From: Diphasiastrum complanatum
Lineage: Eukaryota > Streptophyta > Lycopodiopsida > Lycopodiales > Lycopodiaceae
DNA length: 64,000 bases
Direction: 5' to 3'
Assembly: GCA_029204225.1 (NCBI GenBank)
Contig: CM055102.1
Span: forward strand, 7,426,496 to 7,490,495
Notes under the pieces: generated by a model
What the model was told of the DNA's origin: nothing
Databases searched by the model: none
The model's input: only the letters and a program-made list of their open reading frames with translations
Translations under genes and position numbers: made by a program
In this document: positions 36,501 to 47,384 of the stretch, one piece after another
Numbering within the stretch: position 1 is the first letter of the stretch
Layout: each line of letters starts with the position of its first letter

Positions 36501-36619
36501 ATATCAATTATGTTGTGTCCTATTTTGTACATATTAGGATCCTTGAGAAGAGATCTATTCTGATGATGGAGATCATTCTTAAGTTGGAACAAAGTAGTGT
36601 TGTAAAACTAGCAAGTTAA
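33527..36619 (+). CDS. K polyprotein: gag plus ~760 residues of unknown function
   Basis: 1030 uninterrupted codons from MASNGGIMLESSERLSSSNY. Residues ~1-190 are a UBN2/Copia gag (STWKVRMESLLELNELMDIV; NLVQSFAIQR); ~205-228 a basic linker (KGKFKGKGKGKGKWSKGG); ~249-262 an intact zinc knuckle CFYCGIKGHFANEC. Beyond ~270 I recognise no domain: no DSGA, no integrase HHCC or DDE, no YVDD. The tail has hydrophobic blocks (LLYFMLNGNVGIYLLVYD; FTCTIFMILCKI; IIYINYVVSYF) that could be buried strands or membrane segments, and a CxxC near residue 865 (CKSCGG). All pol frames in the window are broken while this one is open, so its product may be selected or simply young. Start chosen as first ATG after the leader, aligning with the gag of element A. 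Confidence 0.85.
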   Translation: MASNGGIMLESSERLSSSNYSTWKVRMESLLELNELMDIVAEIEERPLTLQEQQRFDKKAKRALHIIKMNVTNELLKEVGKCQSASEAWNALKKLFESKSTSRVLTLRRQIFSSRQREGESAHAFILRVKSLSDDLACIDENIKDGEIVQVMLNGLLNEHANLVQSFAIQRVLPSVVDLQEILLAEEHRLQSKLDGASLQGGGEEAFFTKGKFKGKGKGKGKWSKGGNFDHDDHSSSSSSTKNNKSKFKCFYCGIKGHFANECHKKQNARSRLRSNVLLGDDNCCANLASFGESMVNFLDPLDLEDALVLPTSHMESCGAKLASCLYSSTHGLPRLVGSSMVLDGKCKNGKGKEGANFINGVDEDSSLEVIVANDLFVHMEKDGDAKCHSLQEDGCSSNSFHIDVCNHVGKDDGALSMLEGNGSFTSFCDKVICATSGVTFLHKKSRSKVSIMRLGEGDHKSKGREVCEVFKVGCTLNDVFMNDSEEESLSYDSLPKSLSRSSCLKRESTSITLMLKVLRILFLASNIQESSTSYGATIKREVSNFCGASIKRESCEGKGNGRVVLGKIQSMDLTSLHQLKAFYDCGGLFIHGQDGKRLVEEDYMEQLKWQLLQGKGDIIGELIEVCYELKRAVLIRFDTHLHLLYFMLNGNVGIYLLVYDGGIVFTNYSEGSNLSIDEILWDLNHVFEREYLQSFRSEDVHICKIFDVLLEDQEVDLGLLHQHQETSGNSKLVKSIKEETNGQGILDLFLQVLEGSSKVFGAARKCLLTLPHLPNLMYEHCYVNVLKLSNFNKTSSIVLHPLDLGDGIVIIAGLYDQVHEFIQILKGIEVVNMFSFEQSSRSSILVLANWQLVDIVGSSVVCKSCGGTSSISSSGFGHSNGVGNTSFWHSFTQRLSWIEDLQRQGGDGSSFMEIHVAFTICIVKCGGGMQTLVDHFHLQLVCCYFTEKPEMDTWRNSLIEILCSFTCTIFMILCKIDVRNSEASYMDTIIYINYVVSYFVHIRILEKRSILMMEIILKLEQSSVVKLAS

Positions 36620-36632
36620 GTTGAAGAGGGAG
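36620..36632 (+). other. Polypurine tract of K
   Basis: 'gttgaagagggag' directly before the 3' LTR; the purine core gaagagggag primes plus-strand synthesis. Confidence 0.8.
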
Positions 36633-37279
36633 TGTGAAAATTGTCAACATTTCCTTGTCTAGTTTTAGGCCAAAATTGCTAAAAATGGCACATAGTTTAG
36701 GATCTGACTTTTCACACGTGTGAAACAGGTCTAGATATTTTTAGTAAGTGTATTTTTTCAGTATGAAGAAGTGTCAAACTTCAAGACCTTCGAAATGAGT
36801 CCATTTTCATGTATTTTGGACATATATGCCAATTTTACCTATATAGGGCATATTTTAGGTAAGGAGGGTCTAGAGAGAGGAGAGAGAGTCATCTCTCTCA
36901 GCTATATATAGCAGGTAGGCCGTGGAGAAACAGGTTGGAGCAGATCCATTGTATTCATTTGCTTAATGAGAGATTTTTCTATTGGGTTCTCCTTCCATTG
37001 TTGGCATTGTGTAGTGATTGAGTTCAAGCTTTGTGTGTATGATCTTAGGTGCTTTCCAAAAGTGGTAGGCTGATGTATTATGGACTGTATAATGCTATTT
37101 TGGGCCGCACTTGATGTTTATGGAAGTTTCCATTTGTGATAAATGCTTTTTGATCAAGTTCTTTGCATTCTAGGTAGCATAGAATGTGTTGCCAATTCCT
37201 AGCTTATGTAGTTTGGAGTGCAAGCATTCAAGCCAATGATCTTGGAGTTTAGATCCACTTAGGATCTGTATTTTTCACA
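36633..37279 (+). repeat. 3' LTR of K (647 bp)
   Basis: Same length and, by eye, same sequence as the 5' LTR apart from one transition. Followed by the atatg target duplication. Confidence 0.93.
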
Positions 37280-37750
37280 ATATGTCTGTACAATGGAATC
37301 ATGGCATACATCTGCCTCGAACACTGCTCAAGTTAGACACCAATTTTGTCCAGATTATACACTCTTGGCAATTATAGCAAGCCTGACAAAGGAATCATGG
37401 CATACCTAACTCGAGCACTGCTCGAGTTCCACAATTTGAAATGTGGTCTACACAACTAAAAAGGCAATCCAACATCATATGTCTACAAAGGCTTCAGAGA
37501 ATACCCCTAACTCGAGCACTGCTTGAGTTGGACACCAAATTTTGTCCATATTATACCCTCCAATATCATATGTCGACAACTTCAAATCTGGTTTATACAA
37601 CTCAAAAAGCAATAGCATATGATATGACTGTACAATGGCATCATGGCATACATCTATCTTTTTTCAAGTTAGACACCAAATTTGTCCAGATTATACGAAG
37701 CCTGACAAAATAATCATGACATAGCTAACTAGAGCACTGCTCGAGTTATG
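37280..37750 (+). repeat. Array 2, right portion
   Basis: Continues the unit cut by K, then a further, decaying copy from about 37317 with palindromic boxes near 37409, 37510 and 37733. Array 2 ends near 37750. Confidence 0.85.
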
Positions 37751-38068
37751 AAAATTGAATAGCTTAATAGACTCATGTGTATTAATATATACAATCATAT
37801 CTTCTGGTTTGCAATTAGCCTTTCCTATTATAAGGACACAACTTAAATAGAATTAGCAGTACTCGATTAGCAAATATAACTTACTATACATTTATTTTAA
37901 CTAATTAGCAATGCCAACTCCCGTGGATTAGCAAATATAACATATTATAAATTTATTTTGCCACTGTTCCTTGAGTTCTCCATCATTGTAAATATATACG
38001 TATCTATGGCTATGAACAAGCAAAACTATTTCTCAACTTTTTAAGCTTCCAGTCTCTCTTTTTTCCCC

Positions 38069-38225
<157 letters not shown>

Positions 38226-38754
38226 TCCTGTAGTGTTCAGAATATTGCAGATATTTCTCTAGCATTGTGAACTCTAGCAAGGCGATATTCCTCAACGCCT
38301 TGGATATCTACTCGTGAAACATTTAATTTATGACTACATTGTTCTTAAGGAATAAAGTATAGCAATGCGCTAATACAAAGCCGTAGAGGTTTTCTAAGAG
38401 ATCATTTAGACACATTGGGATTGAATGGCGATTTTGATAATGCTTGCAAGAGTATGGAGTTTCTGGAAATGTGCCTACCTTACTATTGCTTGCCATGATG
38501 CTTCCTTTGATCTTGCGAAAATCCGGTTCGTGTTCTTGGTATCAGGTATCCTCCTTGTTGCTGATTCTTGCTATTGTTATGAGGTACGTTTGATGCTTGA
38601 ATAAGATGCATTGTGCTGAAATCTGTTTTGTATCCAGCCAAAGTCCTTGCACTTTTGATCTTCCTTCCACTCCTCGTTTTCTGCTTGCTGATGAATAAAG
38701 TTCTTCATAAACTGCACGTCAACTTGTTTCTTCGATTGTGCATCCTTCTTTTAA

Positions 38755-38820
38755 CTGCACTTCCGCTTCTTTTTGCTACTATTTTGCCCCCTTCCGCTTC
38801 TTTTCGCTACTATTTTACCT
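38755..38820 (+). repeat. Small tandem duplication, ~36 bp
   Basis: 'cttccgcttctttttgctac' recurs as 'cttccgcttcttttcgctac' within CT-rich sequence. The wider block 38230-40470 contains no gene I can support. Confidence 0.6.
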
Positions 38821-40469
38821 GTATGATCTTGTTGCTTTCGTTGTACCTGCATGAACTATAGGAACTTGTCGTTTCGTTTTTCCTGAATGAATTGTAAATG
38901 CTAATGCTGACTTAGAAGTGTAATCTTTGATTGTGTGCCTATATGATTTTCTCGCTTTCGCTTTCGTTGTTCCTGTGTGATCTGTTATTGCTAATCTTGT
39001 CTAAGCAGCGTAATCTCTAATCGTATTCTCAAATCTCTGCTAGTGGAAAAGATTACTAATCTCTAGTATAATCTCTGCTCTCTAGATTGCTAAACTCTAG
39101 TCTAATCTAAGCTGTTCCAAGCGCCACGTTTCAAAAAATTCGCAAGTCACTGGTTTCTAGTCTCTAGTAGTCTAAAATTGGGGGGAACCAAAATTCAAAT
39201 TTAGTCGAGGTGAGAGTTTGGCATAGAAGTCTTATACCCAGTCGTTTCTTAATAAAAAGATAAATAAGACATAATTTCGCCATGTGTTTCTATGGCTTTT
39301 GCAATGCAATTTTGTTACGGAAACACAAAAATGCATTTGGAAATATATATGTGAGCATTGATATATGTGATTCTAGTTTCCTTTGATATTTATTTGAAAG
39401 GTCTCACATATGTTTGAGCTCTTCTATATTTCACGTATTAAATATGAAGTCATGTGTGTGTTATGAGACAATATGTGAAGTCTCATGTATGACTAGTAAC
39501 ATATCATCAAATATATTAAACAATTTGTTTAAAAATGTTTGTCTTGAACGCCTTTGGTGATACTTGACATATTGTAGCCATAGCCAATTTTGTATTTTTG
39601 CTCTAATCTAATGTGGTATATAGACTCCTTGTATTTCTAATAGGATGTTGTTCCATTACCAAACTACTAGCTTTAAATGAACAACTCTTTGTGTGATCAA
39701 ATTTACTCAAGTCTTGTATTTTTGGACTTTGAACAAAGATTGTTGTGTTATTAAAGAATTTTTTATGTTTCCTAAAAAAACAAAAATATCTTTCAAACCC
39801 TAATCAATGAAACTACCTAATGTAGTCCCAAAAATACTAGGTTTAAATACACAAAGTCAGAAATACAAGGTTGAAGAAAAAAAATATTTTAACACATATA
39901 TCTGCAAGTTTTTGGAGGGGCAGTGTGAACTGAATTCTCAAGCGCGGAAACCCTAAAATTGTTGCCTTTGATTATTGAGACTTCTAAAGCTGCTATTAAA
40001 GTTCTTGGGGTGGTTGGAGTTAACTTAGAGCTTTTGCAGTTGCTCATTGAATTTTGTTGTTGATCCGAGTGCTGCCTGCAATCTTGTTCAAACTCTGATA
40101 TGCAGGTAAGAAACTCTTCTTGTCTTCTCCTAGCATGCTATATTGAGTTATTTTCAAGGTTTCAGCTATGGGTCTTCTCTGAAAGTGTCTGGCTACAGCT
40201 AGCAGGAAAAAATTTGGCTGCCTGTAGCTCACAGTCAAAAACTTGTAAGCACGAGAGAGGGGTCTTGGAAATGTCTACTTGTGTATTGATCTTTGTGAGT
40301 AGCATAGAAGCTGAGGATTTGTTTTTAATATTGTGAATAGATGGTGCCTAACCACATGACATTTCTTCCTAAAAGACTTCAAACCAAAATCACAGGGATG
40401 ATGAAGCTCCCACTTTTGTAACTACAGAAAATTATCGGGACTCTCATCCACAAATGGTAGTTGATGAAA

Positions 40470-40640
40470 ATACAGAAGATTGATGAAAATGCTCATTTCA
40501 TCCACACTGTAATGAAAAGGCAAAGTGTACGAAAGACCTCGCTTGAAGCAAAAATGAATCTTCTCAAAAATCATATGTCAGTATTCAGAGATGCAAGCGA
40601 TGATTTTACGCAGAGAGATAAGGTGCAGGCCAACAGCTAG
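40470..40640 (+). other. Short coding-like exon remnant
   Basis: One frame is open and reads KIDENAHFIHTVMKRQSVRK then TSLEAKMNLLKNHMSVFRDA. The composition looks coding, but there is no domain, clear splice pair or neighbour exon. May be a remnant. Confidence 0.2.
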
Positions 40641-40989
40641 GCTTTGGTATCTCTGTCAGACACTCCATTTTGAGTATTGTTTAATCAACGCTTCCTACAT
40701 GGTGTGCCCAATTTCTTTGTCAGTTTGGCTTCTTCCTTGCAGTGGCTGAGACTCTCACCAGGTGTGTTTCGTGTTGCAGTTCCCTGCTGCAGGTTCTTCA
40801 TGCATTTAACTTACGTGAATCTTGTACCATTTCTAGTCACTAACATTGAGAAAGAAGAAATATAACTGCTTTGAAAGTTCAAAGCAGTACACCAGAGTCA
40901 ACACTCATTGAACAATTTGGTATCTTTGTGCAAAGGGAGTGTTGGTCTGAAGAAATCATATTTCAAGCATGCCATGTTTACTAACACCT

Positions 40990-41700
40990 TGTGAAGGAAA
41001 CCTGCTGTGAATGATTCTGCTCTTGCATAGGCACCGCTCCGCTCTTGCACAGGCACGGAAGAACGATGGATTTTGGCTTTGATATGGGCATGCACCCCTT
41101 TTCGCAATGCTTTTGATGAGGTGATTTTTCATACTTATCTTTATAACTAGCTCCGCTCTTGCACAGGCATGGAAGGACACTGAACAACTTCAAACATTTG
41201 TCCTTAAGATTGAAATGAAAGCACCCCTGCAAAAACAGACGATCTTGGGGATCACGTCATATCTGCCCACGCTTATACCTGAGCACGCCTATGACTCTGC
41301 CCACGCTATTGATCAACGATTCGTTTCCAACGCTGCTCCTGAATTTCTTTCCAGATTCCCTTTCCAATGTCCTGCACTCTGACTTGCGGATGCCACATCT
41401 GATTGCCAGCCAATGTTTGAAAGAAACAAAAGTTGTATCCAGCGATCAACGAGAAAGACAATTTTTTTCCCTATGCTAGGTCACTCCATCAACACTTCAT
41501 TTATCAGCATAAGTGTATTCCTCATTATAAGGGAAAAAAAAGTGTCTTCCTCATTGATCTCCATGGAGCAATGAGGAAGGCAATTTTTTTTCCAAATCCT
41601 AGGCAAACAGACGCTTGGCAAGGCAATTTTTTTTTTCCAAATCCTAGGGCACAGATGCGAAGATGCTCGCAGTTTGTCGAGCTCATGCACTCAAAATTGC
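40990..41700 (+). repeat. Short local duplications
   Basis: 'gctccgctcttgcacaggca' recurs near 41033 and 41149, and a ~50-bp phrase with 'ccaaatcctagg' after a T run recurs near 41582 and 41627. No gene is supported in 40640-42900. Confidence 0.5.
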
Positions 41701-42927
41701 AGATGCCAAAAGTTGTGTTCCTCATTGATTGACAATTTTTTTATGTCTATGCAACTCGCACTCTACCTTGTGAGTGGTGCTTCATCAATGTTTATTGGAG
41801 CTTGGTATGTTGTATGCAATTCTAAGCTCCTTAAATAATCTAAATCCATTGCAAACCTAAGTGAATATGGTTTGGGTAGAACAATTAGTGGACAAAGAAA
41901 TGTGAGATACAATGAAAAGTGATAAGACAAGACTTGTTGTAAAGAGAGAAGCCATTTTGCAAAATGGCTCTTTGTTAGACCAAGACCACAAAATGCTACG
42001 ATGTGATGTGTGGCAATCAAGCATATTACATGGAACAAAAAGTTGCCATCAACCTTCTTATGCCAATCTTCCAAGTTAGACCAAATTGGTGATCAACAAA
42101 CAGATGGCACCTAATCATACCAACCGAAATTTGTAGAGAAAAGCCTCCGAAATTGAACATTTCTTGTGATTTGCAACTGTTCACCCCCGTCATTGTGTTC
42201 TTGCAATATGATAATTTATTACAAATGAGTTGGATGGGAATTATATGGAAAGTTGCCTTTCATTAATCATGTTTGAAAAGGAAGTGTTCACAGCTCTACA
42301 ATGGATATTATTCTTCAGTACCCCCCCCGGAATGCGCTAGTCACAATGCTCCTTATAATATTTGAGTGTCATTCATGATTGGTTTTTGTTCTCATGACCA
42401 CGTAGTTTGATCCTTCTCTCACAAGTTTTATCTTGAAACTTAGGCATGAATAAAACTAAATGAAAGCATTTGATCATGCATTTTACTTACAAAATTTCTA
42501 AAAGCAGGTATTGTTAAGTTATTATCTACTATCTTGTTTGATCTATCTTTTGTCTCTGAACATCCTTTCGAAAATCAGCACATTCTAATTGACTGTCGAA
42601 TGACATGTGCAACTAGATCAGCTATTTTGAAAGGTGATCTTGACACTCCATTTTTGGAGCTAAGATAGAATTAACTTTTGAGAATGCTTTTTCAATCAAA
42701 CTTTTGGTTATGATATTGTAATAAGACTGTGTGTTTTTCTTGTTTTGTTTTTGGTCTAATTGCTTCATGCTTTGTTTTTAACAAGCAAAAACATATGGTG
42801 GTCTAGGAATTAGAGACACCTTATACTCTTGCCTGAAAATGAATCAATAAGTGGGTGCCAACGTGGGTGCTTTGAATTCTTTTAAGTGGTTGTTATAAGG
42901 GTTGTGGTGGAACATTGTATGCTTGCA

Positions 42928-43100
42928 GATGCACGGGGCGACATTGCATTGCAATGGATTTGGATCTGGCAACATCGGATCTGGCCTTGAAAAAGTATGT
43001 AATGTAGAATCATCATTTGACTCTATGCAAGCAATGCTAGTTGACATTGATGAGGATCTTGACGAGTGGGATTTTGATGACTTCCAGAAATGGTATGTAT
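42928..43100 (+). other. Exon-like segment with acidic C-terminus
   Basis: A 3' splice-like 'tgtatgcttgcag' precedes a frame reading SMQAMLVDIDEDLDEWDFDD then FQKW, which meets a donor-like 'gtatgt' at 43092. A second acceptor-like 'tcttatgcag' follows at 43183. No domain recognised; the exon join would give a stop. A decayed gene end is possible. Confidence 0.2.
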
Positions 43101-43449
43101 AAGTTAGATAACTTTTTAATTTGCTTGAATGCGCTTCACTTTATCCATGCTTGCATAATCCAATCACTTGCCATCTTATGCAGAGTCACTGGCAAAAGCA
43201 ATTGGAAGCGAGGATGTTGTGAAACGGTCCTTATATTTATGTGGATGACGAGTGTGAGGATGAATAGACTACAAATGCAATGTACTTGATCATTTGATCT
43301 TGATGGACTCGACTTGGATCTCTATAACTCTACCGATCTAGTGCATCAAATTACTCATAAGCATTGATCTTGATAATTAATGACATTGATTAAAAAAATC
43401 TCGCAAAACTCGCACTCTATTTACTCGCAAGATGTCTGGACTCAATTCA

Positions 43450-44520
43450 AGATAGCACAAAAAAATTTGTGTGCTTCTTGATTTAGCCCTTTTGTAAATA
43501 TGTCAACTACCATGTACTAGGTTCTGGAAAATTTCAAACTTATCCCCTTGTTTAGTATCTTGCTCTTGATATAGTGGTACTTAATCTCGATGTGCTTGCT
43601 CCTAGAGTGAAATCTAGGATTGATCGATAATGCAATAGCACTCTGATTGTCACACTTTCTCAGTCAAATTGGCTCTTTAGTAGCTTGAGAGATTGTAATG
43701 TACTCAGATTCTGTAGATGACATTGCAATGGATGTTTGTTTTTGACAGTTTCAAGATATTGAACAATTATTGAACAAGAAGATAAGTATAGAAATTAATC
43801 TTCTGGTGTCGATATCACCTGCCCAGTTTGCATTTGTATATCCATGAAGTGTATGGATATCAGATGAATCGTCATCACCGTAGTAGATACAGAGGTCAAT
43901 AGTAGCTCGCACATATCTGATAACTCTGAATAGAGCTTTCCAGTGGATCATACCAAGGTTGGTCATATATTGGCTCAAGGAACTGATGGCGTATGCAATA
44001 TTGGGCCTGGTAGAGATCATTGCATACATCAGGGATCCGATAATGACCTGCATCAGCCCATGACATTGCTTTCTCAACTATGGTTGGCTCCTGAATAGAG
44101 TAGTGAGCGAACTCATCACTGTATCAGATAGGCTGAGTACGGGTTCTTGTTAATCTTTTGGTTGAAGTCTTTAGCTGCGATATTCGACTTTGTGTCGGTT
44201 GTATCGGTTGCTCCTGAGTTGCAGCTTCTTCCTCTTCTTCTAGGTCCGACTGTGCACATTGACTGCTGGAAAAAATCAAAATGGTCTTTGGATATGTATC
44301 AGTTGTCAAGGCAGAAATCGTAGACTGTGTCTAGTCTTTCCCTTCAAATCAATAGACTGATCTTAAATAAAAATCACATCCCCGTTAGTGAAAACTTTAC
44401 AGGTATCTATATTTTACAGTCTATACATTCCATCAAAAGTATAGTAGCCAACAAAAATGGTTTTGAATGAATGCTCATCAAATTTCTTTCTATTGTCCTT
44501 CGGGACCTGAGCATAGGTAC
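43450..44520 (-). mobile_element. Minus-strand Copia fragment J (integrase end, deleted RT, RNase H)
   Basis: Reading downward from 44520: integrase end (YAQVPKDNRKKFDEHSFKTI), the linker (44309-44124, acidic then SRISQLKTSTKRLTRTRTQP), then directly RNase H-side sequence from 44077 (MQVIIGSLMYAMISTRPNIA; LHGYTNANWAGDIDTRR). Reverse transcriptase between them is deleted. The RNase H tail is recognisable down to about 43490 ([13 protein letters not shown]). Several stops. It abuts the LTR of element E at 44524. Confidence 0.65.
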
Positions 44521-44525
44521 ATTTA

Positions 44526-44796
44526 CTTAGAATTTGCTTTGCACAAGAACACAGATCATGCTACACAGTAACACAGACATAAAACACTCTCCACAACAAG
44601 CTCACATAGCAGCTGTATTTCTCAAAATGAAATTACACTGTAGATATAGTAATTCACTCAGGCAACCCATGCATGACCCAGGTTGCCGTTGGCGGGACGC
44701 GTGTCTCGTCGACTTGCCTCATGGCGAGGCCAACTGATCCTTGTCCACTGATAGGACCCACAGTACAGTAAGACAGTGAGTCTACTTTAATTCTCA
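44526..44796 (-). repeat. 3' LTR of E
   Basis: Minus strand TGAGAATTAAAGTAGACTCA to GCAAATTCTAAGTA. Close to the C LTR at 10134 and the F LTR at 60570, including the palindromic gacgggacgcg-type segment. Preceded by purine tract aagggagagag. Confidence 0.8.
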
Positions 44797-44824
44797 CTCT
44801 CTCCCTTAAAGTAGAGTCTACTTT

Positions 44825-45495
44825 TTATACAGTCATATACATAGCTTTAAATTCAAAAACGTTAAGTACAGAAAGCTTTGATCTAAGCTTATCAAACTTT
44901 TCTCCAGCAAGTGGCTTAGTGAAAATATCAACTAGTTTTTCTTCTGTGCTACAATGAACAACATGAATTTCACGACTTAGTAGCCTCTCACGTATAAAGT
45001 GATACTGAATCTCAATGTGTTTAGTTCTCACATGGAACACTGGATTCTTTGCTAGTTGAATGCCACTCTAACTATTGATATGTAAAGTCGTGGGATTTTT
45101 CTGCTTCATGCCAATTTTTTCCAAATTTGTCTCAACCATATAGCTTCATGTGTTGCACTACACATTGCCTTATACTCTGCTTCTGTGGTGGAAAGAGCAA
45201 TTGTACTTTGCTTCTTACTAGACCAGGAAAAGCAACTACCACAAAACTGGAATACATACCCTGTGGTGGATCTACGATCATCATAGTCACCTCCCCAATC
45301 CGCATCCACATAGCCACACAACTCAGGTAAATCATCATGCTTCCTGTAAATCAAGCCATACTCTGAAGTGCCTTTCACATAACGCAAAATGCGTTTAGCT
45401 GTCTTCCAATGCGTTTCCGTAGGTGCTGCCATAAACTGACTTACAATGCCAACAGCATAGCATATATCTGGTCTAGTTGTGATAAGGTAAATCAA
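44825..45495 (-). pseudogene. Element E RNase H
   Basis: Open from 45495 (MIYLITTRPDICYAVGIVSQ) through DADWGGDYDDRRSTTGYVFQ and the STTEAEYKAM active-site segment to 45106, then stop/frameshift and 45040-44825 (HVRTKHIEIQYHFIRERLLS; VDIFTKPLAGEKFDKLRSKL). An in-frame TAG at about 45505 separates it from reverse transcriptase; the same TAG is in copy F. Confidence 0.8.
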
Positions 45496-45507
45496 GCTCC
45501 CTACTAA

Positions 45508-46377
45508 CTATATATACAGCGTAGCATCAAATGACTGTGACTCATCAAGCTTAGAAAGCTTTTTACCTGGTTCAATAGGAGTATTCACTGGTTTGCAATC
45601 CTGCAACCTAAACCTGTGCAACAACTCTTTGACATACTTCACTTGTGTTAAACCCACTTTGTGTCCTTTTTGCCACACCTCTACTCCAAGGCAATAATGC
45701 ATCAGGCTGAGATCTGTCATCTCGAATTGTTCCATGTGGTCTTTCTTGATTATGTCTATCATCTCTTGATTATTTCTCGTAATAATCAAGTCATCAACGT
45801 AAAGAGCAATCAAAGCAACCATACCATCAAAGCATAAGACATATAGTTTTGGATTATAATGTGTTCTCACCATCCCCTTTGAACAAAAGTAGGCATCAAT
45901 TCTGCTATACCACGCACGTGGTGCTTGTTTAAGACCATAAAGCGCTTTCTTCAAGCGACATACTTTATTTTGTTGTCCCTTCGCTACAAAGCCTTCAGGT
46001 TGATCCATGAACACTTCTTCTTCTAGCTCACCATTTAGAAAAGCAGATTTCACATCCATCTGATGCAAAGGCCAACCAAAATGTGAAGCTAAAGAAACAA
46101 GTAGACGTAGAGTATTCCACTTACAAACCGGCGCAAAGGTCTCCTCATAGTCGATGCCTTTACTTTGTGCATACCCTTTGATCACCAATCTTGCCTTGTG
46201 CTTTGCTATACTTCCATCTGCATGGTACTTAGTCTTGTATACCCATTTGCAACCAATGGGTTTCTTTCCAACTGGTGGTTCTACTAAGTCCCACGTGCTA
46301 TGCTCAGCAATTGACTCCATCTCCTCTCCCATGGCCTTGACCCAAATGTCATCCTCCTTCGCTTCACCATAAGTCAC
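45508..46377 (-). pseudogene. Element E reverse transcriptase
   Basis: 289 open codons. Motifs: GCKWVYKTKYHADGSIAKHK, IDYEETFAPVCKWNTLRLLV, LHQMDVKSAFLNGELEEEVF, ALYGLKQAPRAWYSRIDAYF, and the catalytic YVDDLIIT. Typical RVT_2. Ends at a TAG (DATLYI-stop) with the family frame continuing after it. The N-terminal linker and everything 5' of it is absent. Confidence 0.85.
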
Positions 46378-46410
46378 TATGCACTCGATATTGCCATTTC
46401 TCTTTTTATC

Positions 46411-47333
46411 TTAATGATCATCAAAGAGGCTTGATAACATATTGTCGGTTAAATCACTACAAATAAACATTGTCACTGTTCTACAAATATTACATTCAAC
46501 AAAAAATCCAACAAATATTGCAAAAGGCAATTTATTGTTTTTTGAACTTGTGCTACATTTCATATAGTTTTGAATGTCCATAAAAAACCTTGATTGGAAG
46601 CTCTCTGCTATGGTAGAATCTGGAGGAATCCATTCTTTGTTTGAGAAAGAGGGTAATGACATCGCCTCTAATTTTCCACCTAAACTGGATGGTGTGTAAA
46701 ATGAATCATAGAAGAAAATACAAGAATCCAAAAGTGATCTCGTGGAGCGGTTCTTGTATTGCAGAAGAGCAATATCAGAATGAATAACATCCATGATGCC
46801 GACAAGGGATTGTATAGGTTGCCATTAGATTATGCTTGATGGATACAGATCTGCGCAAATCCATAAAACTATATGTCATTTAAATACTCGGATACACGTC
46901 TAAATGATTAATGCAAAGCTCAAAGCAAAAAATTCTCCAAAACTTACAATTGCATTTGAGTCTGTCATTTGAACTTATGCCTTCCACTCTAATTTCCTTA
47001 TGCATGTAGACATGTTGAATCAAGACCTCTGAAATGGATCGACCACCAGGTGAAACCTTGAAGTCTAAAATTCTACCTTTCCAAAAATTCCTATAATCCA
47101 TATTTGATTTCTCTTTTTACCAAAAACACCTCTTGATGAGGGATGCACGAGAACCCAGTGAAATTTTTTATAGATACGTGGTATCCAAGAGCCATCAGAG
47201 TGTTTTTCATCACAAACAAAAACTGAGACAATATTGCTTCATGGTCTACGGCTTGCAAAGCTAAAAGAAGATGAACAACAGAGTCTGAAACAATCAAATT
47301 TGTAATAAATGTTGGCGGTCTTTTGTAAATCAT
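46411..47333 (-). pseudogene. Unknown intron-containing gene, copy 1
   Basis: Three coding blocks on the minus strand: 47333-47100 (MIYKRPPTFITNLIVSDSVV), 47101-46920 (FWKGRILDFKVSPGGRSISE; VLIQHVYMHKEI), and after an acceptor-like 'tttgcgcag' near 46852, 46850-46411 (DLYPSS, then MDVIHSDIALLQYKNRSTRS; FICSDLTDNMLSSLFDDH). The middle and last blocks have clear counterparts in copy 2 at 50300-51000 with the same intron place. I do not recognise the family. It ends where Copia fragment E begins. Small stops are present, so likely a pseudogene. Confidence 0.45.
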
Positions 47334-47384
47334 ATATGTTACTCTAACTACGGTTAGATCAAAATATACTTACTTTAACCACAA

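Larger units (their letters stand above)
31710..37279 (+). mobile_element. Complete pol-less Copia-type LTR retrotransposon K
   Basis: Full structure: target duplication atatg (31705-31709 and 37280-37284), 647-bp LTRs with TGTGAAAA...TTTTCACA ends, primer site, 1.16-kb leader, one 1030-codon ORF, purine tract, 3' LTR. The neighbouring array 2 unit shows the uninterrupted site ('gatatgtttgtacaattg', 31271). The LTRs differ at one base that I can see, so insertion is recent. No protease, integrase, reverse transcriptase or RNase H motif is present: it must be mobilised in trans. Total length 5570 bp. Confidence 0.93.
44524..46400 (-). mobile_element. Copia family C fragment E (RT, RNase H, 3' LTR), minus strand
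   Basis: Order on the minus strand: reverse transcriptase (46377-45508), RNase H (45495-44825), polypurine tract (44797-44807), 3' LTR (44796-44526). The 5' part is missing; the homology with copy F stops near 46378. It joins the unknown gene copy at about 46410. Same family as C and F by LTR and protein. Confidence 0.85.
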
